Positions 23,129 through 32,960 of a stretch of DNA of 64,000 nucleotides are shown piece after piece. Made by a program: the position numbers and the translations under genes. Under the pieces are notes generated by a model. That model made no database searches. It saw only the letters and a list, made by a program, of their open reading frames with translations, and was not told where the DNA came from. Each line of letters starts with the position of its first letter. Within the stretch, counting starts at the first letter, position 1. Origin of the DNA: Pomphorhynchus laevis (taxonomy: Eukaryota; Acanthocephala; Palaeacanthocephala; Echinorhynchida; Pomphorhynchidae); NCBI GenBank assembly GCA_012934845.2, contig WNNJ02001668.1, positions 1-64,000 on the forward strand, in the 5' to 3' direction.

Positions 23129-23374
23129 CATTTAACTTGCGATTCACTATCAAAACGTTTTATTTGTAGGCTTATGAATATGGGTCAATTTACTACAATT
23201 TATTGCAATGCATTTGACTGGCGATTCGCTATCAAAACGTATTATTTGTCGGCCTATGAATATGGGTCAAATTATTGCAATCTATTGCAATGCATTTGAC
23301 TAGCGATCCCCAATCAAAACGTATTATTTGTCAACCTATGAATACGGGTCAATTTACTACAATTTATTACAATG
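23129..23374 (+). repeat. Three 82-bp tandem repeats
   Basis: Units start at 23129, 23211 and 23293, each beginning catttgact or catttaact and containing atcaaaacgt, tatttgt and cctatgaata. Lengths are exactly equal with scattered substitutions, so this is a short satellite-like array. Confidence 0.9.
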
Positions 23375-23839
23375 CATACTGAGTTGATATACTCCAAATC
23401 ACAAATATGAATGCAATATTTATGATATGATATATCACAACGATATGCATATATCATATCAATATATGAAACGTCTATGTGATATACACTAAATGAAGTT
23501 GTAACCTGCAATTTTAATAAACTTAGTTTCGCGATAATAGGACTCCGGTAAGGAATAAAGAATATAAATCACTACTTGCTATACAAGAAAGTGACCCCCA
23601 CTAACGTGAGAAATAACACTGGTAGTCGATAAAATATAACTTCTTTCTGCTTTAGATGGTTTATACCGCAATGATAAATGACGAATCATCAAAAATATTT
23701 AATGCTAAACCGCAATATAAATAAATTTCTTTTAAAATAAATAATACAAGATTCAGGGTTAATATGTAAATGAAAAGCAACTATAACAAGTCAGATCAAC
23801 GACAACAAAAAAATTGTTGTTATTTTTTTGCCAAAACTC
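23375..23839. other. AT-rich DNA with a local palindrome
   Basis: Near 23418-23460 gatatgatatatc and atatcatatc form an AT-rich inverted repeat. Nothing coding was seen. Confidence 0.4.
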
Positions 23840-23874
23840 ACGGCTACAGGTCCAGTGGAATCTGAGCCCTCTAA

Positions 23875-26116
23875 TTAAACCAACACGCCGCCTTCCGACT
23901 GGATCACCCGGGATCTTTCACCCCATAGGTGTACTTGGGTTTTACCATTTAATGAGAGATGCTGAGCCCATTTCAGGGCCCACCTAGCTCTCTTCAGAAT
24001 ACGTTTAAGTCTATCCAGGTCAGCTTTCACCGACCAATTCACCGTAACGGTGAACCCCAGGTATTTAATTCGACTCGAGAAGATAGGGAGTGGATGAGAT
24101 TGCAAAATGGAGGAGATTGCAGAAAGTGCTAATCTCTTAAGTTTCTTTTTGTAGCAGGGGTGCCATGAAAGACAACCACCTACGATTTGCTGGAGTTTAG
24201 AATAATATTGGAAGCGGGGAGCTGATCTTATAATCTTAAAAAGAAACGGCTGATGTCCGAGACTACATATTTGTCAACTGCGTCCAGATAACAGGGCTGT
24301 GGTATCATCAGCGTATACCACCAGATGTAGATCGCGTTTAAATTTTCTATAGAGAACAATGGAGGCAGCGAAATACGACTGGAAAAAGTGGGGATCCTTG
24401 AGGCACACCCGTAATAGGGTAGAACTGAAGCGCATCAGGGTCGTCTTCATAGAAGAATCGCTTGGTGTACAACAAAATCTCCACCCTGTTAACAATTCTT
24501 GCAGGCAACCCGAGAGACATGATAGAGGAGATTAAAAAGAGTATGGAGAAACGGTCAAACGCAGCAGTAATGTAAAAAAACAGCCACAACGAGATGATGG
24601 ATATTATCCCGACAGAACTGCTGCATCTCACCAATTGCTGAATCGACCGAGCGTCCTTTAACAAACTCATGAAAACCTGGTGGGATTAAATTACGCCTAC
24701 ATAGATGATCGCGGAGTTTAGGCGCAATCGCTTTTTTGTAAATGGAGATGAGGGAGTTTTGTATCGAAATGGGCCGTAGGTCTTTAGGACATCAGACCGG
24801 ATTTCTTTTAGGTATAAAAATTCTACTACTAATGTTGATGCCAGCCACATCGGAAGGGGAGGCTAATAGCATTGTGACGAACACTTCTCTTCTTTGTTCG
24901 GTTGTCAAAAGCTGACAGACCCGAGAAGAAAGTGGAGTGACGGATTTGGAGGTGCCCGGGATGGGCCCCAGGAGTTAAAGATATCTGTGACATATAGATT
25001 CCTACTCCTAAAGTCCCCAAAGGTGGGATTGGCTGAGGTGGTTGAGTGTCTCCATAATTATGTAGGGATAGCGACCCCGCTAAAACTATAACAAGACATT
25101 TACTTCCAATCCAACCTAATACTCTATCCTTTCAAGAGACAAATTTCTCCTTCTTGAATATCTTCCTAAAGAAAGACTGAGCTGGATTAAGGGAAGCAAT
25201 GCTTGCCCTATCCTTACCCAGTTGCAACCTATATCTAGTCCTCCAATATTCATTCGAGAAGGCCTGTCTGGCAGAAACAGAGAGATTGGGGATACGCAGC
25301 ACATAAGTTTGGTAGTCGAGAACAATTCAGTAGTTTACGAAGAGAGGTAGGAATTAAATTCGGCCAGACTCCCATTCCCAATTCGGGGGCAGCGTTGGAT
25401 AGCTGTTTGAAAGGAAACCACTATAATGGGGTCAAAGTGACAACTCCTTCGAAGCAACGTATCCTCTTCAATCCGCTAATGACTTAGTTCATGAGAGGTG
25501 GTCAGATGTTGCCGCGACTGCTCTATGCAGAGGGGTTTCAACCACCACCTCTTTTGAAGCAGTAGTATGTAGAGGAGAGAGTTCGTTGATGTGCAATGAA
25601 AGGCAGGGGACTGTAGTTTATGAATAAGATAGTCGTTTCTGGCTCTGCGGAGTACTGCATTAATCCACAGACCAGTTATGTCGTTGAAATCACCAAGTAT
25701 CATGTCACAGCCAATATCTAAAATCCTATCCAGGAGGTTACGGTCCTTGTGAATCTTACCTGGACGGATGTAGTATTAGCTAGACTGAGGCGTTTACCGT
25801 TCTTACAGAGTAATATAACTAAACAAGACAGGGCTGGACAAGAGAAGTTTAGCAGGATGGAGGATCTTAGGGAGCATTTCACTATGGTTAGAAGACCTTG
25901 AGAGGAAGATTAGTGAGATGGGGTTATGTACGGAGTATAGTGGGAATAAATGTGCTTAGGGATGAATCTAGTAATTTCCTGGGGGAGACGGATAGACCGT
26001 GTCTCCTGAAGGACTATAACATTTGCATCTCTACCGGATAGAAGTCTAAGGGCAGAAGCTCTTCTCAAATTCCACTGAAAAATATTCAATGGAAAATGCT
26101 CACAAGTACTCTGCAT
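23875..26116 (-). pseudogene. ORF2 of Jockey/I-like LINE copy 2
   Basis: The APE start is at 26116 (FPLNIFQWN, VLQETRSIRLPQE), with ILGDFNDITG near 25700 and TSHELSH near 25480. The RT pieces are ITAAFDRFSILF (near 24570), ITGVPQGSPLF (near 24400) and VVYADDTTALLSG (near 24320), then SRIKYLGFTVTVNWS (24075). The pieces lie in different frames with multiple breaks, so it is clearly inactive. Confidence 0.8.
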
Positions 26117-26149
26117 TGCGTTAGATTAGCTGGGTGGAATTGCCTTAAC

Positions 26150-28066
26150 CTAGACGGAGCTAGGGAGTGAAAGGTCGCCCTCTCCACCACATGCCCAAAC
26201 TAAGGAAGACACTTGCAAACGGGCATTGTCTTCATTTCCCAATATTAACGCAACTTCTCCGGTCTTAGACTTAATAAGTTTTCCTATCTTGACCGGTGGA
26301 AATTTCGGAGCAGAAGCTCTTTTATTTTTGATCCGTTTAATGCCGGAGGGACAGTAATTACTGGAGTCGAAATGAACTATGCACAATGTTTCTTGAACAG
26401 CGACTCCAATGGCTGAAAAATCTCTCGTCTGGTAGCGTTGATACGCTGTAAAATATCGCTATCATTCATTCTAACAGCTGCTGCCCCAAAGCTAGCGGCT
26501 TTAATCTTTTTTGGGTTGGAGGAGAGGTGTCGGGATCTGTAGTTTTTAAATTCGATACATTTTCTTTATCATGCCGGGTGTGCTCCGCCGCAGTTGGAGC
26601 ACTTTGGTGGGTAGGAGCACTTCCCTCCGACATAAGGACAGCTGGACAAGCCGCAAACCTCACAAGATCTGGCCTTACTACAGCCGGAGCCCCCAATGGT
26701 CCCATTGGTGGCAAGTGTTGCAGTGGGGAGCAGTTAAACGATGAAGAGGTAAAGAAATACGTGAGAGTGATGACGCCACCATGATTACTGAATGAGACAC
26801 TATCAGATGATTGATAACGAGACTAATTGGTGACAAAATAATCGAAATAAAGTATATGTCGAACCGAGATGCCACTACTATTAATTGGTACAATGCAGTG
26901 AGATATGTAATAGCCAGTTCGCTATCCGACGAGTTTTGTCATGAGTAGGAATATAGCGAACTCTCTATGAAGTCGACCCGCAAATTTAATTCCATTCACC
27001 AACTACAACGTGAAATTTGAGATAACGTGAAAGTGTGACAACTAAAATTGGGATAACGCTTCAGGAAGTAAAGGTCTGTTCTAAACGAACGACGTAGAAG
27101 ATACTTCGAATGCAGACAGTTATGTCAAGCCATGGTGCCTAGTGCGTTTTATGTGTAGTAAATAGTTGAAATTGAAGAATATTATCGAGTATAGAAAATA
27201 GTACAGAATCAAAGAGATTAGACAGATAATCTGGACATTGGAGAGTGAAAGACGAGGACATAAGGACACATGACACGAGAATATAAGAGAAGAGACAATT
27301 AGGATAGAGCAAAAATGAAAAAATTGAGACGTTTCCACTGTCGACGGATAATAGGTGACTCAGAGAAAAAAGAGTTTAGAATAGAAATAGAGATGATGAC
27401 AAGAAAATGGTCGGATAGTCCGTTATCCAAAGTAAAGATAACGGTGAGAGGAAATAGGCTAATAGGTACAACAATTAAATGACTTAGTAGAGTAAACTTC
27501 AGATTATGCCTTAAAAAGCGGTTACAGGCAGATTTATTTAGCGTATCAGCCTTATCAAGAGGGGCTGTGACGAAGGCGATCGGGAGGGGAAAGCCATTCC
27601 TCCCTGTTACCGTCCTGAAGTTAGAGATAGTATAACAATGTTTTAAGGAATCGATATCTTTGTCCTCAAGGTGTGGAGTAAGATTATTAATTTTAAGCGA
27701 AGCCAAAATTGGCTAGTATTGTAGAGATCCTAAGTGCGAGAGATCCCTTTTGAAGAATTCCTCGTAATTCTTGGCAAGGTCATTAGATACTAATCTAATT
27801 TTTATTTCTGTTTCGAAATATTTTACTGAATTAAATAAGATTCTGCAAAATTTTTCAGTGAATTTTCTTAGAAATGGATTGAATAAGTTATGGCGCACTT
27901 GAGGCGCAGTAAGTTTGATACTTATTAGATTTTTTAGTGTGGGAATAGGAAGAAGTTCCCCAATACCATCATTCCCAGTGGAGGTTAACAAATCTTTTAC
28001 CTCGTTCGTAGAAAATGTAGATGATACCTGAGATTCTTCCAAGAAATTATCCAAATTTGTTTGCAT
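26150..28066 (-). pseudogene. ORF1 of Jockey/I-like LINE copy 2, interrupted
   Basis: The N-terminal part (28066-27713) has APQVRHNLFNPFLRKF, then LASLKINNLTPH (about 27700) and LPIAFVTAPLDKADT (about 27590). The frame then runs into an L2-like insertion at 27476. The knuckle part resumes beyond it near 26740 (HCNTCHQWDHWG, about 26720) and the tail ends near 26150. Several frame breaks. Confidence 0.7.
26740..27476 (-). mobile_element. L2-like LINE fragment nested in Jockey/I-like copy 2
   Basis: From 27476 downward the minus strand reads FTLDNGLSDHFLVIISISIL and RRQWKRLN, then FDSVLFSILDNILQFQL and APWLDITV. These match, in order, the end of the APE domain and the linker of L2-A (LSDHFLVTL, PWKLLD, FDSELTSILNNLLP, APWFDSDC). 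The right edge is sharp where ORF1 of the host LINE breaks off. The left edge near 26740 is approximate. Confidence 0.7.
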
Positions 28067-28227
28067 TTCGTTCTTCGTTTATCATTCGACTGTTACCTCA
28101 CTGCGCATTTTTTTGCAATACCGTCATTGTAAGTATTGCAATTGCGCACTATATGATGTGCTCATACACAAGTTGAGAGATCCAGATTAACGTACCACAG
28201 TTCGCTGTATTACAATAATATCGTTAG

Positions 28228-28410
28228 TCTTCTTTAATAGAGGACGTATCCAGAGCAAAGACTAAGATATCGGGGGCTCATCTTATCGATGCTGCTATCC
28301 ATCATGCGCCGGAATTGGACCCTAAGGTGCGTGAAAGACTTAAATGGTTCAATCGTAGAGAATTGCGTTCGTGTTTGCTGGTGGTGTCTGATATCACCTT
28401 ATCGCTATAG
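28228..28410 (+). CDS. Unrecognised 60-codon open segment, possible C-terminal exon or LINE tail
   Basis: An open segment starts after a TAG and ends in TAG. It contains KTKISGAHLIDAAIHHAPEL and KVRERLKWFNRRELRS, with protein-like composition. AATAAA follows at about 28432. The ttag just before 28228 could be a weak splice acceptor. I do not recognise the family. It may be the tail of a LINE ORF2 or the last exon of a host gene. Confidence 0.25.
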   Translation, partial: SSLIEDVSRAKTKISGAHLIDAAIHHAPELDPKVRERLKWFNRRELRSCLLVVSDITLSL

Positions 28411-28786
28411 AATACCCATATGAAGATTGTGAAATAAAATTTTTCTTTTTTTCTGATGTTTTATACTTTACTTTTTCCTATTAGGTGCGTGTTATTAATT
28501 ACTATAAAAATATATTATTTATAATATCGTTCTATGGCCGTCTGAGATATTCACTATGCAGTCAACATCGTAAGATCATTCCCTGAATCATAAAATATCT
28601 GAAAATTAGGTGACAAGTACAATCGAACAATTTCGGACAGTGATTTTCTGGGACAGTGTCTTCCAAAATACATAGTGCGATCATACTCGTCAGAAAAATT
28701 GCATACAAATTATTACAGCTAAAACATGCAAAAATAATTATGTAAAGTCATAAAAAGTGTAATTGTGTAAAGAAAATATATAAATG
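28411..28786. other. Intergenic, no recognisable gene
   Basis: AT-rich sequence with nothing recognised. Confidence 0.35.
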
Positions 28787-29012
28787 CACGTTCCTAATTA
28801 CTCCAACAACTACGGTCTCCGATCCTTCCTCGTCGCCGCCTCACTCGCTTGGAATCAACTCCCTCTCGACGTCCGCCGCGCCCCCTTCTTTATCACATTC
28901 AAACACCTCCTCCGTTCACACCTTCTCGACACCTGATTCACAGTCTTGTTTTGTTGTGGTCATGTAAACGTGCGCTGGCACGCATTTGCCACGTTAAAAT
29001 AAATCGTTTTTT
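28787..29012 (+). mobile_element. L2-B 3' end fragment
   Basis: Starts abruptly inside the ORF2 C-terminus (NYSNNYGLRSFLVAASLAWN, FKHLLRSHLLDT then TGA at 28933). It continues through the 3' region with the acgtgcgctggcacgc hairpin (28968-28983) and ends in cgttaaaataaatcg. It matches L2-B copies at 40822 and 59735 almost base for base. Typical short 5'-truncated insertion. Confidence 0.9.
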
Positions 29013-29529
29013 GTTAAATGCAATGGTGTCTGCAATTTGCATGATCTATGTTTTGTCAGGTTAATCGTCATCGCACTGATTGCTTAGCATCACCACTTTA
29101 TGATCGCCATGATTCACTTCCAATCACTCAAATGATATCTTGACAAAGTCCGACAACCCAAAATACATAAACACCAAACACTAGTAGCAAATTCAGATCT
29201 CCACCGAGACGAAGGATCTTCTAACGTTATTTAGTGTACTAACCCGAACTGTTATTCTTTTTTACTAATTTGGCTACTAATACGGATACCGGCTGGCTTT
29301 CTTGATTAACAGGCATATTACGGATTTTTCCCAGCTCGTATCATTGATAAAAATGACATTAATCTTACCAAACTTAAGAGAGAAATTCATCAAATAAATC
29401 AAGAAATATCACATATTAATTCAATTTTGGAAAATAATCTCAGCCTAATTAGATATCTTTCAGTGTGAGTTAGTTATTTAAATGTTCCGTAATCAAATAC
29501 AGGATGTATGAGGAAGAATGACTATATCG
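29013..29529. other. Intergenic, no recognisable gene
   Basis: No motif-bearing reading frame and no repeat noticed. Confidence 0.35.
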
Positions 29530-29965
29530 TCTTTTAAAAAATACATGTTTATTAAGTGGCTATTGTGGATATTTACATCCACTTACAAGTCCACTAAATT
29601 ACAAATTTACAGTTTTACAACAAATAAAAAATGAAATATAGCAAAAGATACAAAAGTATGATCAACCTTTGATGTTGATGTGGGAAAGCGTGTGGGATAG
29701 TTTTAAAGAGTTCCACAAAATCAGTGCAACCTTAAAAAAGTACAGGTTTATTATTAAAGTGGCTATTGTGGATATTTACATCTACTTACAAGTCTACTAA
29801 ATTACAAATTTACAGTTTTACAACAAATAAAAAATGAAAAAAAAAACAAAAGTATGACCAAAATCAAAGGTTGATGTTGCAGTGTGAGAGGGTGTGGGAC
29901 AGTTTAAAAGAATGTGAATAATTGAAATGAATTACGTGAAGTAGGAGATTGCAGATCGGGTTTTA
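29530..29965 (-). mobile_element. Two L2-D 3' ends, one after the other
   Basis: 29540-29720 and 29740-29955 both begin, read on the plus strand, with ttattaa(a)gtggctattgtg, then tttacatc(c/t)acttacaag, and run into caacctttgatgttg-like sequence. Both match the reverse complement of 17770-17975. They are two short 5'-truncated copies inserted next to each other in the same direction. Confidence 0.8.
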
Positions 29966-30004
29966 ACAACAAATACAAATACAAATTTATTTAATGTGGC
30001 AAAT

Positions 30005-30021
30005 GCGTACAAGCTGTACGC
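30005..30021 (-). other. 3' terminal hairpin of L2-A
   Basis: GCGTAC-aagct-GTACGC, followed on the minus strand by atttgccacattaaataaat. L2-B has GCGTGC/GCACGC at the same place, a compensatory A-T to G-C change. It is likely the RNA structure bound by the RT. Confidence 0.7.
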
Positions 30022-30050
30022 TTACAAGTCCACAAACAAAAATGAGAAAG

Positions 30051-32960
30051 TCAAGCAGTTAAATTGTTCAGATGGGATCGGATTTGTCGTTTGAAGCACT
30101 GCAGGGAAGTTGATTGGCGTATATGAATGGGCAGATGATTCCACGATAGAGGAGCAGCCACCAGGAAGGAGCGGAGTCCAAAGGAGGTAGAGTAGTTTGG
30201 GACATGTAAAAGAAGGGAATTACAGGAACGCAAGGAACAGTAAACAGGACGGGAATTATCAAGAAAAGGAAGGTTGAGAAATGAAGGGGTATGAAAAGTT
30301 ACAAGGCGGAAAGCAACGATAAGAAGACGAATTTGAACACGACAATAAATTGTAGGCAAATCGAGAGAAGCAAGATGGTAGGATGTGTGATCAAAACGAC
30401 GAAGACGGAGGAGAATTCGGACAGCTGCGTTGACGATGCGTTGTAGGGGAAGAAGAGTGGATTTAGGTGAGTTGGAAAATAGACTAAGACAATAATCGAG
30501 TCTAGACAAAAGTAGAGATGATATGAGAGTCATACAAGAAGGGAAATCGATCAATCTACGAACTTGACGGAGGTTGCGGAGTATCAAGGTAGATGAGCGT
30601 ACTTTATCTCTAACGAAAGGTTTAAGTGAAAGTCGGTTGTCAAAATGGAAGCCTAGGAAAACGAGATTATCAACGATAGGAAGAATTGTAGAATTTAATG
30701 ATACGGAGGGAGGTTCGAAGCCGAGGCGTCGAGGTAGGATCCACATAATTTTGGATTTATCAGGATTCAGAGAAAGGCGAAGGGAAGAAAGATGATTGGA
30801 AATTGAGACAAGACAGTCGGAAGCAGAAACACTAAGATCGCGAATACGATAAACAGGTGCATGAGCATAGATGAGAATGTCATCAGCATATTGCATAACA
30901 TGGAAGTTAAATTTATGAGAAATCGAAGACAAATCACCAAGAAGAAGAGAGAAAAGTATAGGGCCTAATACGGAGCCTTGCGGAACACCGGACGGAATGG
31001 ACGAAGGATGGGAGAGAGAAGAGTTAGAATATACGCGAAATGTACGGTTTGATAGATATGAAGAAAACCATGATACAGTGGGTAAAGAGAAACCATAATC
31101 ATGACGAAGGCGATGGAGAAGAATCGAGTGATCGACGATGTCAAAAGCAGACGATAGATCAAGAGAAACTATGACACTACATAATTTATGATCGCGCGAT
31201 ATGAGTAAGTCGTTATAAACTTTAAGACATGCAATTTCGGTAGAGTAATTAGAGCGAAAAGCGGCTTGGAAGGGAGGAAATAAGTTAGAGGAATAGAGAT
31301 ATGTATTAACTTGCTTAAGAACGAGACGCTCAAGGAGTTTAGAGAGGGTTGGGAGAAGTGAGATTGGACGGTACGAAGATGGTAGTGAAGAGTCGAGAGA
31401 TTGCTTTTTGATGATAGGACGAACAGTGGCGCATTTCCAGATGGAAGGAAATGTACAGCTACGGATGGACGAGTTGAACAATGTGGTTAGGAAGGGTAAG
31501 ATAAAAGTGCAGATATTTTTAAGTAAGTGAGTGGGAATTGGGTCAGAAGGAGAGATTTTATTATGTAATGACAGCAGAATCGAAGAAACTTCATCAGACG
31601 AAACGGGAAGAAGGTGGAATAGTTCTGGGAGGGAAGTATTTAAAGATAAGAGTGGGTACAAGGGGGCTATGGGTAGTAGGGAAAGTAAATTAGATAGCTT
31701 AGTTTGTAGATAAGAAGAAAATTCATCAGGATTTATATTACAAGGGGTAGATGATCGTGAAAGAATTGAGTTTAAGATTTTCCAATGAGATTTCGAGTTG
31801 GAAGATGACTCGAGTTGATTTCGCCAAAAGAGAGTACGTTTAGTACGTATAAGAATGAGATGTGAACGGCGTTGAGAAAAGTAGGAATCACGAAGATTTG
31901 GAGGGAGTGAGTTGGGTGAACGTTTAAGAAAGCGTTTATACATACGAAAAGAGTGACGGAGTCGACGCTTAGAAAGACTACAGTCAGAATCGAACCAGGG
32001 AGCATGGCGCAAGCGCTGGGAACGTCGAAGTCGACTAGGTAGAAGGTTATTGAGGATCGACGTAAGTTCAGAATCAAACAGAATGCAGAGATCATCGGGA
32101 GAGAGATAGTTAAGAGGAAGTGAAAAGAGTGAAGAATTGAGTAAGGCTGTGCAGAGAATAGGGATATCGAGAAGCTTCCAGGGTCGACTTGGTGTAGATA
32201 ATGGTAAAGGCGGAGAAGGAGGATGGGGACGAGTAAGAGTAAGAGTGACAAGGAAATGATCGGACAAACCAGGATCAGTAATTGACAAGGAGGTATAGTC
32301 ATTGAAGCAGTTAGGAACAGCAATGATGTCGAGAGCACCGCCGAGAATATGAGTTGGGCTTGTTGAAAGTAATTTATAGTTAAAATCAGAAAAAAGATTA
32401 GTTAAAGTGATAGAGTCAGAGTCAGACGGGCGATCAAGACGAATGTTAAAGTCACCGAGAACAAAAGAAGGAGTATAAGACAATGAACAGTGAGACATTA
32501 GATCTGCAAGGTCGTTAAAGAAGATACGTGATGGGGCAACTGAACCTGGACGGTATACAATCACAAGTTCCAGAGGGAAAGGCGTTGATAATCTGCATAT
32601 GAGTAATTCGAACGAAGTGTAACGGATGTTAACGTTGATTTTACGTAAAGACATTGGGTGACGAGCAATGGCAACAATACCGCCATGGTTAGACGCAGTA
32701 GATGTATGAGATGTAATTTGACGAGCTGATTCAACTAGAGAACAACCAGAGCGACATAGACGACGAATAGCAAGATCGTCGGAGTCAGTGTGCCAGGATT
32801 CGGTAATGCAGAGAATATCGATAGATAATTGATCGAAGATATCGAGAAGCATATCAGCTTTATGAAGAATGGAGCGAGTATTGAATAGACTAAGACGAAA
32901 AGTATGCTTAGGAGCGAGATCGACTAGCGAAGAAGACAAGGGGGAGAGATGGGACGCCAT
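30051..32960 (-). CDS. L2-A ORF2: APE endonuclease and reverse transcriptase, intact
   Basis: 969 codons without a stop. The APE nuclease occupies residues ~20-240, with N27 (LFNTRS), E54 (ITESWH), Y136 (VYRPGS), D170-N172 (LGDFNI), D211 and D234-H235 (SDHF): all expected catalytic positions. The RT follows: SYRPISLLPTLSKLLERL, SLDLSSAFDIVDHS (motif A), SGVPQGSVLGPILFSLLL (motif B), MQYADDILIYAHAP (motif C, Y691-D694), then the thumb and a C-terminal WNHLPIHIRQS block. The start overlaps the end of ORF1 by 37 bases in another frame, which suggests re-initiation or coupled translation. The protein would nick the chromosome and prime cDNA synthesis there. With intact ORF2 and one ORF1 frame break it could still supply enzyme; that is inference. 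Confidence 0.95.
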   Translation of the reverse strand: MASHLSPLSSSLVDLAPKHTFRLSLFNTRSILHKADMLLDIFDQLSIDILCITESWHTDSDDLAIRRLCRSGCSLVESARQITSHTSTASNHGGIVAIARHPMSLRKINVNIRYTSFELLICRLSTPFPLELVIVYRPGSVAPSRIFFNDLADLMSHCSLSYTPSFVLGDFNIRLDRPSDSDSITLTNLFSDFNYKLLSTSPTHILGGALDIIAVPNCFNDYTSLSITDPGLSDHFLVTLTLTRPHPPSPPLPLSTPSRPWKLLDIPILCTALLNSSLFSLPLNYLSPDDLCILFDSELTSILNNLLPSRLRRSQRLRHAPWFDSDCSLSKRRLRHSFRMYKRFLKRSPNSLPPNLRDSYFSQRRSHLILIRTKRTLFWRNQLESSSNSKSHWKILNSILSRSSTPCNINPDEFSSYLQTKLSNLLSLLPIAPLYPLLSLNTSLPELFHLLPVSSDEVSSILLSLHNKISPSDPIPTHLLKNICTFILPFLTTLFNSSIRSCTFPSIWKCATVRPIIKKQSLDSSLPSSYRPISLLPTLSKLLERLVLKQVNTYLYSSNLFPPFQAAFRSNYSTEIACLKVYNDLLISRDHKLCSVIVSLDLSSAFDIVDHSILLHRLRHDYGFSLPTVSWFSSYLSNRTFRVYSNSSLSHPSSIPSGVPQGSVLGPILFSLLLGDLSSISHKFNFHVMQYADDILIYAHAPVYRIRDLSVSASDCLVSISNHLSSLRLSLNPDKSKIMWILPRRLGFEPPSVSLNSTILPIVDNLVFLGFHFDNRLSLKPFVRDKVRSSTLILRNLRQVRRLIDFPSCMTLISSLLLSRLDYCLSLFSNSPKSTLLPLQRIVNAAVRILLRLRRFDHTSYHLASLDLPTIYCRVQIRLLIVAFRLVTFHTPSFLNLPFLDNSRPVYCSLRSCNSLLLHVPNYSTSFGLRSFLVAAPLSWNHLPIHIRQSTSLQCFKRQIRSHLNNLTA

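Larger units (their letters stand above)
23840..28075 (-). mobile_element. Jockey/I-like LINE copy 2, with a nested L2-like fragment
   Basis: Same order as copy 1 on the minus strand: ORF1 from about 28066 to 26150 and ORF2 from 26116 to about 23860. The sequence is more decayed than copy 1, and ORF1 is a different subfamily (only short blocks such as NPFLRKF match NVFLRKF). An L2-like fragment at 26740-27476 interrupts ORF1. Confidence 0.8.
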
